A stretch of DNA of 64,000 nucleotides from Ancylomarina longa. Its GTDB lineage: Bacteria; Bacteroidota; Bacteroidia; Bacteroidales; Marinifilaceae. Location: NCBI RefSeq assembly GCF_003996985.1, contig NZ_RJJX01000006.1:1-64000 (forward strand), read 5' to 3'. Within the stretch, counting starts at the first letter, position 1. The number at the start of each line of letters is the position of its first letter. The translations under genes and the position numbers were made by a program. The notes below the pieces were generated by a model, which was not told the DNA's origin, did not search any database, and saw nothing but the letters and a program-made list of their open reading frames with translations. This document shows positions 9,633 to 18,050 of the stretch, piece by piece.

Positions 9633-10079
9633 CTATTTAAATAAAAATAATTTTCTAGTTTGATTTCCCGGACGACCAATGATGTTTTTGATGTAATCTT
9701 TTTTCTCATTTAGCACACCTGCTTTTTGAATATATCCTTTACCCATTGGCATACATACGCCCCAGGCACCACTAGGACTACAATCATCAAAATTAGTGAT
9801 CTTCACGATGGTGTATATACCCACAGTTATAAAACAAGCCTTATAAGATCTGGCTGTTTCGAGTGCTTGAGCAATATTTTCTTTTGTCAGATCAATTGTT
9901 TTATCAGCTTGCTCTTCTGCAATTGCATTAATTGATAGTATAGGCTGAGCACGATCAATGCTTTCAGCTTTAAAATTAATGGATCCTGACACAAACTGCT
10001 TTAAAACTTCAAATTTAGTATTCTGAGCACTAAGAGTAAACCCCATCAAAACAAATATAAATACAATCGATTTTTTCAT
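9633..10079 (-). CDS. Secreted protein of unknown function
   Basis: 148 residues starting MKKSIVFIFVLMGFTLSAQ, a clear signal peptide with cleavage after SAQ. The mature part has an Ala/Glu-rich helical middle (about 60-95) and a C-terminal part with three Cys (ACF, DDCSPS, VCMP). I recognise no family. The signal peptide and the terminator shared with the upstream convergent gene support a real, singly transcribed gene. Confidence 0.6.
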   Translation of the reverse strand: MKKSIVFIFVLMGFTLSAQNTKFEVLKQFVSGSINFKAESIDRAQPILSINAIAEEQADKTIDLTKENIAQALETARSYKACFITVGIYTIVKITNFDDCSPSGAWGVCMPMGKGYIQKAGVLNEKKDYIKNIIGRPGNQTRKLFLFK

Positions 10080-10282
10080 GACTTAAATATTCGAATTTTA
10101 ATTTTGATTAAATATCACATTGAATACAAATCTACAAAATATGTTCACTTTACAAAATGTTATTCGTGAAAATTATTGATTTGGGTGTTTATTTTACAAG
10201 TGAAACACACAATAACAAAGATGAATGATTAATGAGATAATTTGTTAGTTCCTAATCGTTCTGCTTACTTTAAAAGAAAAAT

Positions 10283-10303
10283 GGCTCGTGTAAAACACGA
10301 ACC
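10283..10303 (+). terminator. Hairpin of unit 1
   Basis: TCGTGT and ACACGA form a 6-bp stem with a 3-nt loop, extended by GG/CC across one mismatch. It lacks a T tail, so it may be a leader structure and not a terminator. Confidence 0.4.
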
Positions 10304-10328
10304 ACTCCTCTAACCCTAAATCTAATCT

Positions 10329-10382
10329 ATGAAAATCAATGCGAAATATTTACCAATTGTTTTAGCGTTTACGCATTGTTAA
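10329..10382 (+). CDS. Mini-ORF 1 (17 codons), possible leader peptide
   Basis: Encodes MKINAKYLPIVLAFTHC. It is preceded by a CTAA-rich leader ending TCTAATCT directly before ATGAAAA, shared with the two units that follow. The starts resemble the first residues of many Bacteroidota TonB-dependent receptors, but no receptor follows. Translation is not established. Confidence 0.3.
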   Translation: MKINAKYLPIVLAFTHC

Positions 10383-10425
10383 TATTATTTGTTGCAAAAG
10401 CATTAATTTTTTCTAAATCAAGAAA

Positions 10426-10452
10426 AAAACCCGGGCATCACACCGGGTTTTC
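10426..10452 (+). terminator. Hairpin of unit 2
   Basis: AAACCCGG pairs with CCGGGTTT around a short loop and is followed by TTTTC. It looks like a terminator for unit 1 and lies just upstream of the leader of unit 2. Confidence 0.6.
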
Positions 10453-10488
10453 CTCTAACCACTAATTACTAACCTAAATCTTTAATCT

Positions 10489-10524
10489 ATGAAAAAAACC
10501 ACTTACTGTTTTTCACTATTTTAA
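10489..10524 (+). CDS. Mini-ORF 2 (11 codons), possible leader peptide
   Basis: Encodes MKKTTYCFSLF. The upstream leader contains CTAACC, CTAATTACTAACC and ATCT before ATGAAAA. It stops after 11 codons with no continuation in any frame that I recognise. Confidence 0.3.
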   Translation: MKKTTYCFSLF

Positions 10525-10666
10525 AATTACAATATTTAAATGTTAAGAGCTTGAAAAAGAAGTTAAAAAGATTTAAATATTCTGATAAACGATATGTCGA
10601 AATAATAATACAAGATACAAGCCCAAAGATGAAGGATGACGTAATTATGTCTTAATAATATTAAAA

Positions 10667-10698
10667 AAACAGACCCGACAATCCGCCGGGTCTGTTTT
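10667..10698 (+). terminator. Hairpin of unit 3
   Basis: AACAGACCCG and CGGGTCTGTT form a perfect 10-bp stem around an 8-nt loop with a T5 tail. A strong terminator by shape, though no gene of usual size precedes it on the plus strand. Confidence 0.7.
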
Positions 10699-10724
10699 TA
10701 GTTATAACTCCTAATCTTTTATCT

Positions 10725-10766
10725 ATGAAAAACCTAATTTCTATTGTTCCTTACAAGGATATTTAA
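10725..10766 (+). CDS. Mini-ORF 3 (13 codons), possible leader peptide
   Basis: Encodes MKNLISIVPYKDI and has the same ATCT-ATGAAAA start context as the other two units, 26 bases past the hairpin. Nothing recognisable follows before the convergent gene ending at 10935. Confidence 0.3.
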   Translation: MKNLISIVPYKDI

Positions 10767-10934
10767 CAGCTCCGTTAACAAAACGCAAGAAGTGTTAAAG
10801 AATGTGAATTTTTCCAGTATTTTCAAAACATTTCAAACTTCCCAATAATATATCTGAATATTTCCATCTCTGTTTAAGACAGTTACTATTGTTGATGCAA
10901 AACATTATAAAGGTCTATAATGCTTTACTTATTT

Positions 10935-12200
10935 TTAGACTAGTTCTTCCTCATCACACAATTCAAATTCGTAATCGATTTGATCAGAATCATCACTTAG
11001 CAATTCTTTTCCTCTTCTCATGTAATCGCTTAAAGCTGTCCAATTGTAAGTGTAATTTTCCTTCTTAGTTATGTGCTTAGAGCACTCAAAAAGATAATCT
11101 AAACCACATGCTTTAAAAAGGATAAAAATCCCATGTTCTGTGTTTATATCGCTGGAGCAAAATGCTTCGAGGCTGGCAATGTTCCAATAGCTGATTTCCT
11201 CTTTGCTTAAGCCGGATAATTTTTCCAGATGATCTCCTTCGGGCGTGCCGTGCTGAGTAACAAAAAGGAATGTGGTGATCACAATCCTATCACCCACTAT
11301 CCTTGCGATAAAATACCCCAATTTTATATCATTAAAATACATCGGGAATAAAATACTAGTGCGATAAATTTTAGGTTCATTCGTTCTAAAACAAAACTCC
11401 ATACTGGCCAGTCCAGATACTTTACTGATGGGTTTGGTTCGGCTTGCAAATCTTTCCAGGGCATGGTTTTGAATACAGACCGGAAGTTCCTTTTCATCTC
11501 CCTTATACAAGCCCGAAAGTTGATACGCAGAAATGCTCTTCCAACTGGTTTTATTATTTACACTTTGCCAGCCTAACTGATATACGGTTCTTTTAATCCC
11601 GTTTATATTCACCAGACTAACTCTTGGTTCAATACTATATATCGATAGGGTATGATATAAGCCGAGCACCTCATTTTTTCGGTATTCATAGGCAGTTTCG
11701 AAAGAGTACATTCTCTGGGTAAATGAATTCAAGACAAGAAGAACTTTATTGTAATTGATATACATATTTTTTAATGGTTGTTCTATTTCCTGAAAATGAT
11801 CAATCAAAGGTTTAAAAGCCTTTTTAATTTCATCACCTCTTTCCTGGGAGATGTTATTGAGCCACTTTATAAATCGCTCAACAGCCACTAAACTAATAAT
11901 CGAAACCTGTTTTTGTCCTTCTACAAAAACATATTCTTCCTGCCTGCAAAACAGTTGACAAAAATGAGTGTAGAATCTCATTTTCTTCCTGCTAATTTGA
12001 TACCCTGCCTTCACTTTAGGCTTCGTAAAATGCATTCGTTGTGAATAAATTTTAGCTACCTCCTGCTTTGTCAGAATACGCAATGCGTCGTCGCAACCAA
12101 GCATTTGGCTCAGCTGTTTTATGCGATTAAAATAAACTCTTTGAGCAGCCTTTTTACAAGGCTTTACAGCGTGTATTTTCTTTTTCCGCTTCTTACTCAT
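10935..12200 (-). CDS. Unknown protein, paralogue of its upstream neighbour
   Basis: 421 residues. Lys/Arg-rich N-terminus (MSKKRKKKIH) and an acidic C-terminus (DYEFELCDEEELV); no signal peptide or membrane segment, so probably cytoplasmic. The middle (about 255-375) carries the block shared with the neighbour: YKGDEKELPVCIQNHALERF, then LGYFIARIV, RIVITTFLFVTQHGTPEGDH and LSGLSKEEISYWNI. The HA..R...R motif followed by a strand of the type 'RIVITTFL' recalls the DUF4258/BrnT-like small RNA-targeting fold, but this is only a pattern resemblance. It overlaps the upstream paralogue by 8 bases, so translation is probably coupled. Function unknown. Confidence 0.7.
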   Translation of the reverse strand: MSKKRKKKIHAVKPCKKAAQRVYFNRIKQLSQMLGCDDALRILTKQEVAKIYSQRMHFTKPKVKAGYQISRKKMRFYTHFCQLFCRQEEYVFVEGQKQVSIISLVAVERFIKWLNNISQERGDEIKKAFKPLIDHFQEIEQPLKNMYINYNKVLLVLNSFTQRMYSFETAYEYRKNEVLGLYHTLSIYSIEPRVSLVNINGIKRTVYQLGWQSVNNKTSWKSISAYQLSGLYKGDEKELPVCIQNHALERFASRTKPISKVSGLASMEFCFRTNEPKIYRTSILFPMYFNDIKLGYFIARIVGDRIVITTFLFVTQHGTPEGDHLEKLSGLSKEEISYWNIASLEAFCSSDINTEHGIFILFKACGLDYLFECSKHITKKENYTYNWTALSDYMRRGKELLSDDSDQIDYEFELCDEEELV

Positions 12201-13488
12201 TCATCGTTGTATTCAAGAATTCTACTTCAAGATCATCTTCTGCTCCCTCATCAAAAAGTTCTGTTTTGCCTCTATTGATGTAGGAATTTAAAGCATCCCA
12301 ATTAAATGTTTTTTGCTCCTCTTGTTTCACATAAATCGGATCCATATCAAACAAATGACTGATGTCAGCCTTCTCAAAAGCCACCATTATTTGATGATTG
12401 TTTTCCAGATCAGACTTGATAAAATTTTGCAGGGATCCGATTTTCCAATAAGAGATTTCTTCCTTGCTTAAGCCCAAAATCTCTTCCAGCTTTTCACCTT
12501 CGGGTGTATTGTGATGTGTTAAAAACAAAAAGGTTTTGATGATCAATCGATTCTTATTTAAAACACACATGAAATAACCGCATTTGTGTTTCAAATAAAA
12601 AAAAGGAATCAGAATATGTCCCTTATAGATTTCAATCTGCTTCGAATCCTGAAATAATTTACTCAATTGCCATAAAATATAAATTTCTGATATCGGTTTC
12701 ATCCTTTCCAATAATCGATGATAGGCATGTGTTTGAATGCATACTGGCAGGTATTTTTTATCTCCTTTATAGATTCTCTCTAATTCTTTTACCGGAACAA
12801 AAAGCCAATCTACATCAAAACCATTATTCAGATGTCCAATCTGATGTACTTTTCGGGCATTACCATTTTCTACATATATACTCGATCGGGGTGGAATAGA
12901 TTCCAGCACTGAATCAAAATATAATCCTGGTGTGGGATAGTCTTTCACCTCAAATTTTAATTTCAATACATAAATGGTCTTATCAAAAAGATTGGTAATA
13001 TTGGCTATAAGCACATAATGACGAATGATATTATATACCAACCTCTCTATAGATCCTAAATATTGATGCATAGGTGCAAATGCAACTAGCAATAGTTCTT
13101 TTCGCTTTTCTTGCAGCATGTCTATTGTGCTAATAAATTGTGCACCTACAAGTAATTCGAAATTACTTAGTCTTGTTTCCCCAGCTATTAGATGATATCC
13201 ATCACGATCGGTATAATAACACTTTACATATTCTGTAAAAAATCTAATAGTATCTTTTCCCAGCTTTTGCTTTTTCTCAATTTTAAGCGGTCCTACATAA
13301 ACCCGACATGAAAAGGCTTTAATTTTTTCCTCCTTAGAAAGCAATTTAAATGCATCTTCACAACCAGTATGTTTGCATACCTTCTCTAAAACATGAATAT
13401 ACTTCTTCCTTAATACATTATTGTTTTGAGGGGAGTTATCACGTTTCCTTACTGGCTGAGATTTTACTTTTTTTCGCTTTTTAGCCAT
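12193..13488 (-). CDS. Unknown protein, first of a tandem paralogous pair
   Basis: 431 residues with a basic start (MAKKRKKVKSQPVRKR) and an acidic tail. It shares with the downstream gene an N-terminal 'GC.DA...L.K.E' segment (about 35-50), the block YKGDKKYLPVCIQTHAYHRL (about 262-281), CGYFMCVLNKNRLIIKTFLF and LGLSKEEISYWKIGSL. Identity is moderate (roughly a third by eye), so the duplication is old. No export signal. It is the promoter-proximal gene of the pair. I cannot name a family with certainty; the HA..R...R motif is the best lead. Confidence 0.7.
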   Translation of the reverse strand: MAKKRKKVKSQPVRKRDNSPQNNNVLRKKYIHVLEKVCKHTGCEDAFKLLSKEEKIKAFSCRVYVGPLKIEKKQKLGKDTIRFFTEYVKCYYTDRDGYHLIAGETRLSNFELLVGAQFISTIDMLQEKRKELLLVAFAPMHQYLGSIERLVYNIIRHYVLIANITNLFDKTIYVLKLKFEVKDYPTPGLYFDSVLESIPPRSSIYVENGNARKVHQIGHLNNGFDVDWLFVPVKELERIYKGDKKYLPVCIQTHAYHRLLERMKPISEIYILWQLSKLFQDSKQIEIYKGHILIPFFYLKHKCGYFMCVLNKNRLIIKTFLFLTHHNTPEGEKLEEILGLSKEEISYWKIGSLQNFIKSDLENNHQIMVAFEKADISHLFDMDPIYVKQEEQKTFNWDALNSYINRGKTELFDEGAEDDLEVEFLNTTMNE

Positions 13489-14180
13489 TAATCTATTTTT
13501 TTATAATACAGCCCTTAAGTTAACAATACAACCTATTAGTCATGCAAGAATCTGTTAATTATTGATGAAAAAATCATATGTTTTATATCATATTGATTAT
13601 TCCTCTTACGAATTAGATCATTTATTAGCAAAACTCTTTTCTTGAAAAAACAAGGGCCATGCAAATGAAATGAATTCAGAAACCTCTTTCTTTCTATCCT
13701 CAATCGAGAATAATCAACACAAAAACAGGCTTTCCTAATTGAGGCGGCAGGAGAAAAAAGCTTTGATTCCATCTCATTAAGGTGTTAGTATCTGAATGTC
13801 TTTGCCTGGTTTTTCCTTTGCTAACCGAAAGGCGAATCTAAAAAAGCACTTTTAGGAAAAATCCCCATGAATAGCTGATTTCGTATCCAATATTGGATTA
13901 ACAAAAGGAGCCTAAACAAAATTTTTTGCACCAGGACAAGCTGTCCCCTAAAAAAAAGACTACGATTTTATTGTTCCGGGCTGACGAGGCTGACAAAACA
14001 AAATAAATCCCCCTTTTCTGAAAAAGGAGGATTCTCTGTGAACAAAAGTTTTTAAAATTTTGAAGATAGCTTGGTGCTAATAAAATAGATTGTATTTTTA
14101 TCAGCAAGCCGAGGCCCTCAATTCCCTTCTTAAACTTTCGCGGGTTTACAGGAGAATTTTAGGAGCCTCTGCTTTTTTAC
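13489..14180. other. Gene-poor region downstream of the helical protein gene
   Basis: About 690 AT-rich bases. Short minus-strand frames here (13536-13772, 13898-14107) have no recognisable content. The stretch at 14008-14033 (CCCCCTTTT / AAAAGGAGG) is an imperfect palindrome that could stop transcription of the gene ending at 14181. Confidence 0.45.
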
Positions 14181-14921
14181 CTAAGCCTCTGTTTCTGCCG
14201 CCTCGTTATCGGCCTTTTCTTTTTTTGTTTTTCGACTTCTGACTATTGTAGTGTATTTGTGGGTACAATCGTTGCTGAAGTTTGCAATTTCTGTATACTT
14301 AGAATCAGGAGCAAGTCGATTAAGAACCGAAATGGTTTCGAACAATTCGTCGCAAGACAATCGCAGCGATTTGTAGATATTCTCCGTATCGTAATCAATT
14401 TCCCTGACCTCTAAACTTGTCTTTTCCTCTAACATTTGAGTGTAAGCCGCATTATCGTCAACCATATCTTTATACCACGCATTGGCTTTTAAGCTTGCTA
14501 TAGACGCTTGGTAGTTATCAGCGTTTAACTCCTTAATTAAGCTGGCCATTTTTGCCGATTGCACTTTTAGTCCTTCTGCATAAAGGCTCCAGCCATGTCC
14601 ACGGATAATACGACAAATTGCATCGGCAGTGGCTGCTATGCTTTCATTGTTACGATGAGTACTCGCCTCCATCAGGTTGCGAAAGGCAATAAAAGATTCA
14701 TCTCTGCGATGGTCCTTATCCTGCAGCCATTGTGTGTATTGGCTCGACTTGCTACGATTGGATGCAGCCAAAGCCTCTTCCTGATTGAACACAAATTTAT
14801 CTACCAATGGCTTAATGGGTAAAGCTTCCAAATCTAAAGCCTGTAAAAAAATTTTAATTTCGTCGCAGTACCCCAACAGCTCGTTGATGTGCAACAACTT
14901 GTAATTCATTTTATCAAACAT
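14181..14921 (-). CDS. Alpha-helical protein of unknown function (DUF6261-like)
   Basis: 246 residues, almost wholly helical by composition, ending in a charged low-complexity tail (RKTKKEKADNEAAETEA). Blocks such as RDESFIAFRNLMEASTHHNN-type text (about 72-95, actual RRDESFIAFRNLMEAST), LYAEGLKVQSAKMASLIKEL (about 115-135) and AWYKDMVDDN resemble the Bacteroidota DUF6261 family; this assignment is from memory and tentative. No signal peptide. A 41-bp tandem repeat array lies 290 bases upstream. Role unknown. Confidence 0.6.
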   Translation of the reverse strand: MFDKMNYKLLHINELLGYCDEIKIFLQALDLEALPIKPLVDKFVFNQEEALAASNRSKSSQYTQWLQDKDHRRDESFIAFRNLMEASTHRNNESIAATADAICRIIRGHGWSLYAEGLKVQSAKMASLIKELNADNYQASIASLKANAWYKDMVDDNAAYTQMLEEKTSLEVREIDYDTENIYKSLRLSCDELFETISVLNRLAPDSKYTEIANFSNDCTHKYTTIVRSRKTKKEKADNEAAETEA

Positions 14922-15210
14922 ATTTCAAAATAATTGATGATGAGTAAAATCAACTCTTGTTAACAGAGTAATAAAATTATAACATTTTTATGATTTACAA
15001 TAAAAGAAATCTACTTTTTTTACATATTTATTTTAACAGTTTGTTTTATAGGCAATTTAAACCGTATTTTCCTACTGTACCCTGGCTCCAAGGGAATTTT
15101 TACCCTCTCGCATCGCGTGGGAACTGCTCCCATAAAATTTGAATTCGCCTTTTTTTTATGCAGATTGGCTTTCAAGGAATTTTTACTGCTCCTTCCTAAT
15201 GCAAAAACAG
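14922..15210. other. Upstream region of the helical protein gene with degenerate repeat units
   Basis: AT-rich to about 15060, then stretches such as CTCCAAGGGAATTTTTACC and TTTCAAGGAATTTTTACTGCTCC that look like decayed relatives of the 41-bp repeat that follows. No gene. Confidence 0.4.
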
Positions 15211-15415
15211 CTCCAAGCATTTTGGGGTCTATTTTCCTGATGGAAAAATAGCTCCAAGTATTTTGGGATCTCCTTTCCTGATGGAAAAACAGCTCCAAGC
15301 ATTTTGGGATCTCTTTTCCTGATGGAAAAACAGTTCCAAGCATTTTGAGATCTCTTTTCCTGATGGAAAAACAGCTCCAAGCATTTTGGGATCTCTTTTC
15401 CTTTTGCGAGGATGA
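15211..15415. repeat. 41-bp tandem repeat, five copies
   Basis: Unit starts CTCCAAGCATTTTGGGATCT and ends GATGGAAAAACAG. Starts are at 15211, 15252, 15293, 15334 and 15375, an exact 41-bp step. Copies differ at a few positions. Because 41 is not a multiple of three, the open frames across the array on the minus strand shift frame every unit and are unlikely to be genes. There is no spacer, so it is not a CRISPR array. Confidence 0.9.
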
Positions 15416-15418
15416 TCT

Positions 15419-15717
15419 TGGATGTACGATTCTATACGGTAACAGACAGGAAAATCACAAACAAGGCGATCGTGAAATCGACTTTAGCACGGGAATGGAG
15501 AATTAGGTTTTTGGGACATGCTGGCTCACTAATGATTTGAATCCGCAGAAAATTGATACTAAATTTTTAGATTTTAGTTCTCCAAATAAAGACACAAGGT
15601 GCATCACGCCTAATAAAATGTTTGGATTTGTAGGAAAGCCTGAACTCGTTACCAGCAAATTTGCCGGAGTTGGTGGTATCCTATTAAAGGCTGATACGTT
15701 GGGGTGTGCTTGGTGAA
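15419..15717 (+). pseudogene. Possible remnant of an unidentified gene
   Basis: One plus-strand frame reads coherently for about 95 codons (pieces: GDREIDFSTGMEN, a TAG stop near 15505, then VFGTCWLTNDLNPQKID and FGFVGKPELVTSKFAGVGG) and stops at TGA near 15715. Composition is protein-like on both sides of the TAG, so this may be a decayed gene. I recognise no family. Confidence 0.3.
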
Positions 15718-15906
15718 AAATTTATTACACCTAACAGATTTTCGTAATATGTCAGGAGAAAAAGAAGAGAGAAATCCTATGTTTCCAATGAATCCTATGT
15801 CCTAATTTGGAGTGGATAGGGATTGGAATTTCTTATCTACTCTTTTTTTACTTTAGTTATTCTATACCGAATTCATTAAAACCTATATCGTGACCGTTTA
15901 TTGCCA

Positions 15907-16692
15907 TTAATAGCTCAAGTCGGAAGACAATAATTTTCTGCCAAGATGCAAAGATTTTGATTTTAGAATTTCGGCAAAACCAACTTCGTAACTGGAAATG
16001 ATATCAAGCACTTCACTATACATGGTTTACCTAACATTTTCTTTAGCTTCCAATTTTAGTATTTTCCGATATTCAGCAGCATTCTCTTTAAATATACTTT
16101 TATATATTTTATCGGTATAAACCATATATTTGAAGTTGCCCATATCCACAAAATCACGAAGAGCATCAGTAAATTCTCTACGATAATCTTCGCCACGTAG
16201 CATGTTTACAAGAAAATCTTCGTCACGCTGGTTGATGTATTTTGTTCCACCACCAGTTCGTTTGTTGATTGTGTCGATTACAATATCTAAAATAACACTA
16301 CGAAGCTCTTTTGCTTTATCGCTGTTAGTTAATAACATAGATAGATTGAGGAAGGAACGAAAATTGAAGATTCCAAGAACTGTTGTTTTGGTAACGAAAT
16401 CTGTTTCGTTACCAAAAATGTTGGAATGGACTAATTTGTAATCAATCAGCGACTTACCTTTAAGTACTACGTAACCATTTTTAGTCAATTCTTTTTGATA
16501 TTTCTCCAGATAATTATCGACAGTTCGTTCGGTTATTTCGAAGAATTCGGCCACTTGTTTTTTGGTAAAACGATACTCTTGTTCGTACAAAACCCCTTTT
16601 AAGCCTACTACATGTTGTACTTCCTGAAGGGCATACTTATTATTTAGGATATTTTGACGTGTAAGGTTAGAATTGGTTAGATTTTTCTCCAT
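15907..16692 (-). pseudogene. HTH DNA-binding protein gene broken by an in-frame stop
   Basis: The first 221 codons (16692 to 16027) encode a helix-turn-helix (about 44-70, TKKQVAEFFEITERTVDNYL) and a helical middle part. A TAA at 16029-16027 ends it, but the same frame continues directly with TMYSEVLDIISSYEVGFAEI and on to a second stop at 15907. As I recall, related Bacteroidota DNA-binding proteins continue without a break across 'R.TMYSEVLD.I.SYE.GFAE' and then for a further 100 residues. The sequence thus shows a nonsense mutation and a lost C-terminus. The N-terminal product might still bind DNA. It lies 96 bases downstream of the truncated hipA-like gene. Confidence 0.6.
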
Positions 16693-16787
16693 AGTATCAT
16701 AACGGTGTTTAAAACAGTATTACGAATATAATTGTTTTCGTTTAATTTAAACGCTGTTAGATCTAAGAAAAAGACGCTGACATCAAC

Positions 16788-17063
16788 TCATTTTGAACTT
16801 AAAGAACGATCCAATAACAGTCTTCCCCAACCGTCAGGCAAAGAATCATTAAAAACGCCATAAAGTCCATCAAATGGTTCCTTTTCGGCATTTGTAATTT
16901 CTTGGGTAAATGGAAGCTTAATAGGGGAAATATTTAAGCCTTTCTTCAAAAAATCTGAATGATATCGAAAATATATCGTACGATTATTCAATACCATCTC
17001 TCCCACTTCATAGGACTTTCCTTCCAACAGAAGAGTCACCAATACATTTTTAGTCTCTTCCAT
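16788..17063 (-). pseudogene. Truncated HipA-like toxin (N-terminal subdomain only)
   Basis: 91 residues matching the N-terminal subdomain of HipA Ser/Thr kinases; the end, FDGLYGVFNDSLPDGWGRLL, is the conserved boundary motif that precedes the kinase core in full proteins of about 400 residues. It then stops after LDRSLSSK. No kinase core follows downstream. Known split systems (HipBST) encode this subdomain as a separate HipS protein, but there HipT follows; here it does not. I therefore favour truncation, with an orphan HipS-like protein as the alternative. It starts 3 bases after the HTH gene. Confidence 0.65.
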
Positions 17064-17066
17064 TAC

Positions 17067-17345
17067 CTAATCTTTTGAAGTAAATAAACTCTCCATGCCT
17101 GATTGATCTTCTTTAAGCTGAAATACATTTTCGAAATCTCCTAAACGACTCATTAAGTGAGCCAGTTTTAGAAGTGATTCCAATGAAATTTTCCCAGTAG
17201 TTTCAAAACGTTTCAAGCTTCCTAATGATACTCCTGAACGTTCTGCCATTTCAGACTGAGACAAATTTAATTGTTTACGCAAAGTCTTATGACGTTCCGC
17301 CAATGCTTTACTGACTTCGGTTGGTGTAGTTGATAGTGAATACAT
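17067..17345 (-). CDS. HipB-like XRE-family antitoxin/regulator
   Basis: 92 residues with a classical XRE helix-turn-helix (about 20-72: LRKQLNLSQSEMAERSGVSL, then SLKRFETTGKISLESLLKLA). Its position 3 bases before a HipA N-terminal fragment marks it as the HipB-type partner, which would bind its own promoter and neutralise HipA. With the toxin cut short, it is probably a relic or a free regulator. The promoter region lies between 17346 and the tRNA terminator. Confidence 0.8.
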   Translation of the reverse strand: MYSLSTTPTEVSKALAERHKTLRKQLNLSQSEMAERSGVSLGSLKRFETTGKISLESLLKLAHLMSRLGDFENVFQLKEDQSGMESLFTSKD

Positions 17346-17461
17346 ATAGATAAAATATTAGCTAATATATTAACCAATTACTGTTGTGAAACTCTCAATC
17401 GCACCATACTGGAATTACTCCAAAATTGGCACGATAATATTTCTCAACTGGAACAAAAAAA

Positions 17462-17488
17462 AATCCTCCCGAAAATATCGAAAGGATT
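17462..17488 (-). terminator. Terminator after tRNA-Leu
   Basis: AATCCT / AGGATT with inner CG pairs; on the minus strand a long T run follows. It lies about 10 bases past the tRNA 3' end. Confidence 0.6.
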
Positions 17489-17497
17489 TTTATTTAG

Positions 17498-17579
17498 TAC
17501 CCAGGGCCGGGATCGAACCGGCACGGGTTGCCCCACTGGTGTTTGAGACCAGCGCGTCTACCAATTCCGCCACCTGGGC
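17498..17579 (-). tRNA. tRNA-Leu (anticodon CAA)
   Basis: On the minus strand the 5' end GCCCAGG pairs with CCTGGGT. The D arm (GCGGAATTGGTAGACGC), an anticodon stem CTGGT/ACCAG around loop CTCAAAC (anticodon CAA), a long variable arm (TGGGGCAACCCG) and the T arm (CCGGTTCGATCCCGG) are all present. The long variable arm and anticodon define it as leucine. No CCA is encoded. Confidence 0.95.
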
Positions 17580-18050
17580 ATTGCTTTTGAATGCGATGCA
17601 AATATAGATGTTTGTTTCATTCTCGCAAAACAAAAACTATGTTTTTTTTCGAAAAAAATATCTCCGCAAAAATGAGCCAAGCATGTCCACAAGTAGCGTA
17701 GACATTGAACTCCATCCGCTTAAGTCGATTTTAGCTTGTAGAACAGTCTATCAGTAAACCTTCATCCTCCAATATTTGGCTATTCAGAATATAATAATAA
17801 TCGTATTCTCCCACCCGTTTGTCTTCCCTAATTTACATCTTGTCTTTCCAATTTATTCTCAGTCTCACATTTCCTGTTGCCAAGAGCAAGTATTTATTGG
17901 AGTCTTAATAAATTCTTTGCCTATAAAAACTGCACCTTCCATAAGGAATATCTATCTTAGTATAAAGATTATTGATTTGTAATATGACTTATTCCCTGCT
18001 AAATTTGTTAGACAAGTAATTATACAAAACATAAACTAAACTTTTCGATC
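17580..18050. other. Intergenic region before the DHOD-like gene
   Basis: About 470 bases. It should hold the minus-strand tRNA promoter and the plus-strand promoter listed at 17976-18007. Otherwise I see no gene or repeat. Confidence 0.5.
17976..18007 (+). promoter_or_regulatory. Bacteroidota-type promoter of the DHOD-like gene
   Basis: TTTG at 17976-17979 and TAAATTTG at 18000-18007 (matching TAnnTTTG) are 20 bp apart, close to the known -33/-7 spacing of the phylum. The predicted start of transcription lies about 35 bases before the ATG at 18051. Confidence 0.5.

Larger units (their letters stand above)
10080..10934. other. Long non-protein region carrying three hairpin / leader / mini-ORF units
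   Basis: About 855 bases without a normal gene. Between 10272 and 10790 there are three successive units, each made of a GC-rich hairpin, a pyrimidine-rich leader rich in CTAA words, and ATGAAA opening a very short reading frame. The parts are listed separately. The rest is AT-rich and featureless. Confidence 0.6.

Noticed and set aside
13536-14107. Small minus-strand proteins of 78 and 69 residues
   Set aside because: No domain, start context or neighbour support; AT-rich chance frames.
15020-15380. Two minus-strand open frames with repeated peptides
   Set aside because: They run through the 41-bp repeat; because the step is not a multiple of three the frame changes each unit, and composition is repeat-driven. 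No conserved domain.
15211-15415. CRISPR array
   Set aside because: The repeats are contiguous without variable spacers, and no cas gene is in the window.
16788-17063. Genuine HipBST tripartite system
   Set aside because: A HipT kinase gene should follow, but the next gene is a broken HTH protein.
17386-17607. 73-residue plus-strand protein across tRNA-Leu
   Set aside because: It is the antisense of the tRNA gene; typical false call.
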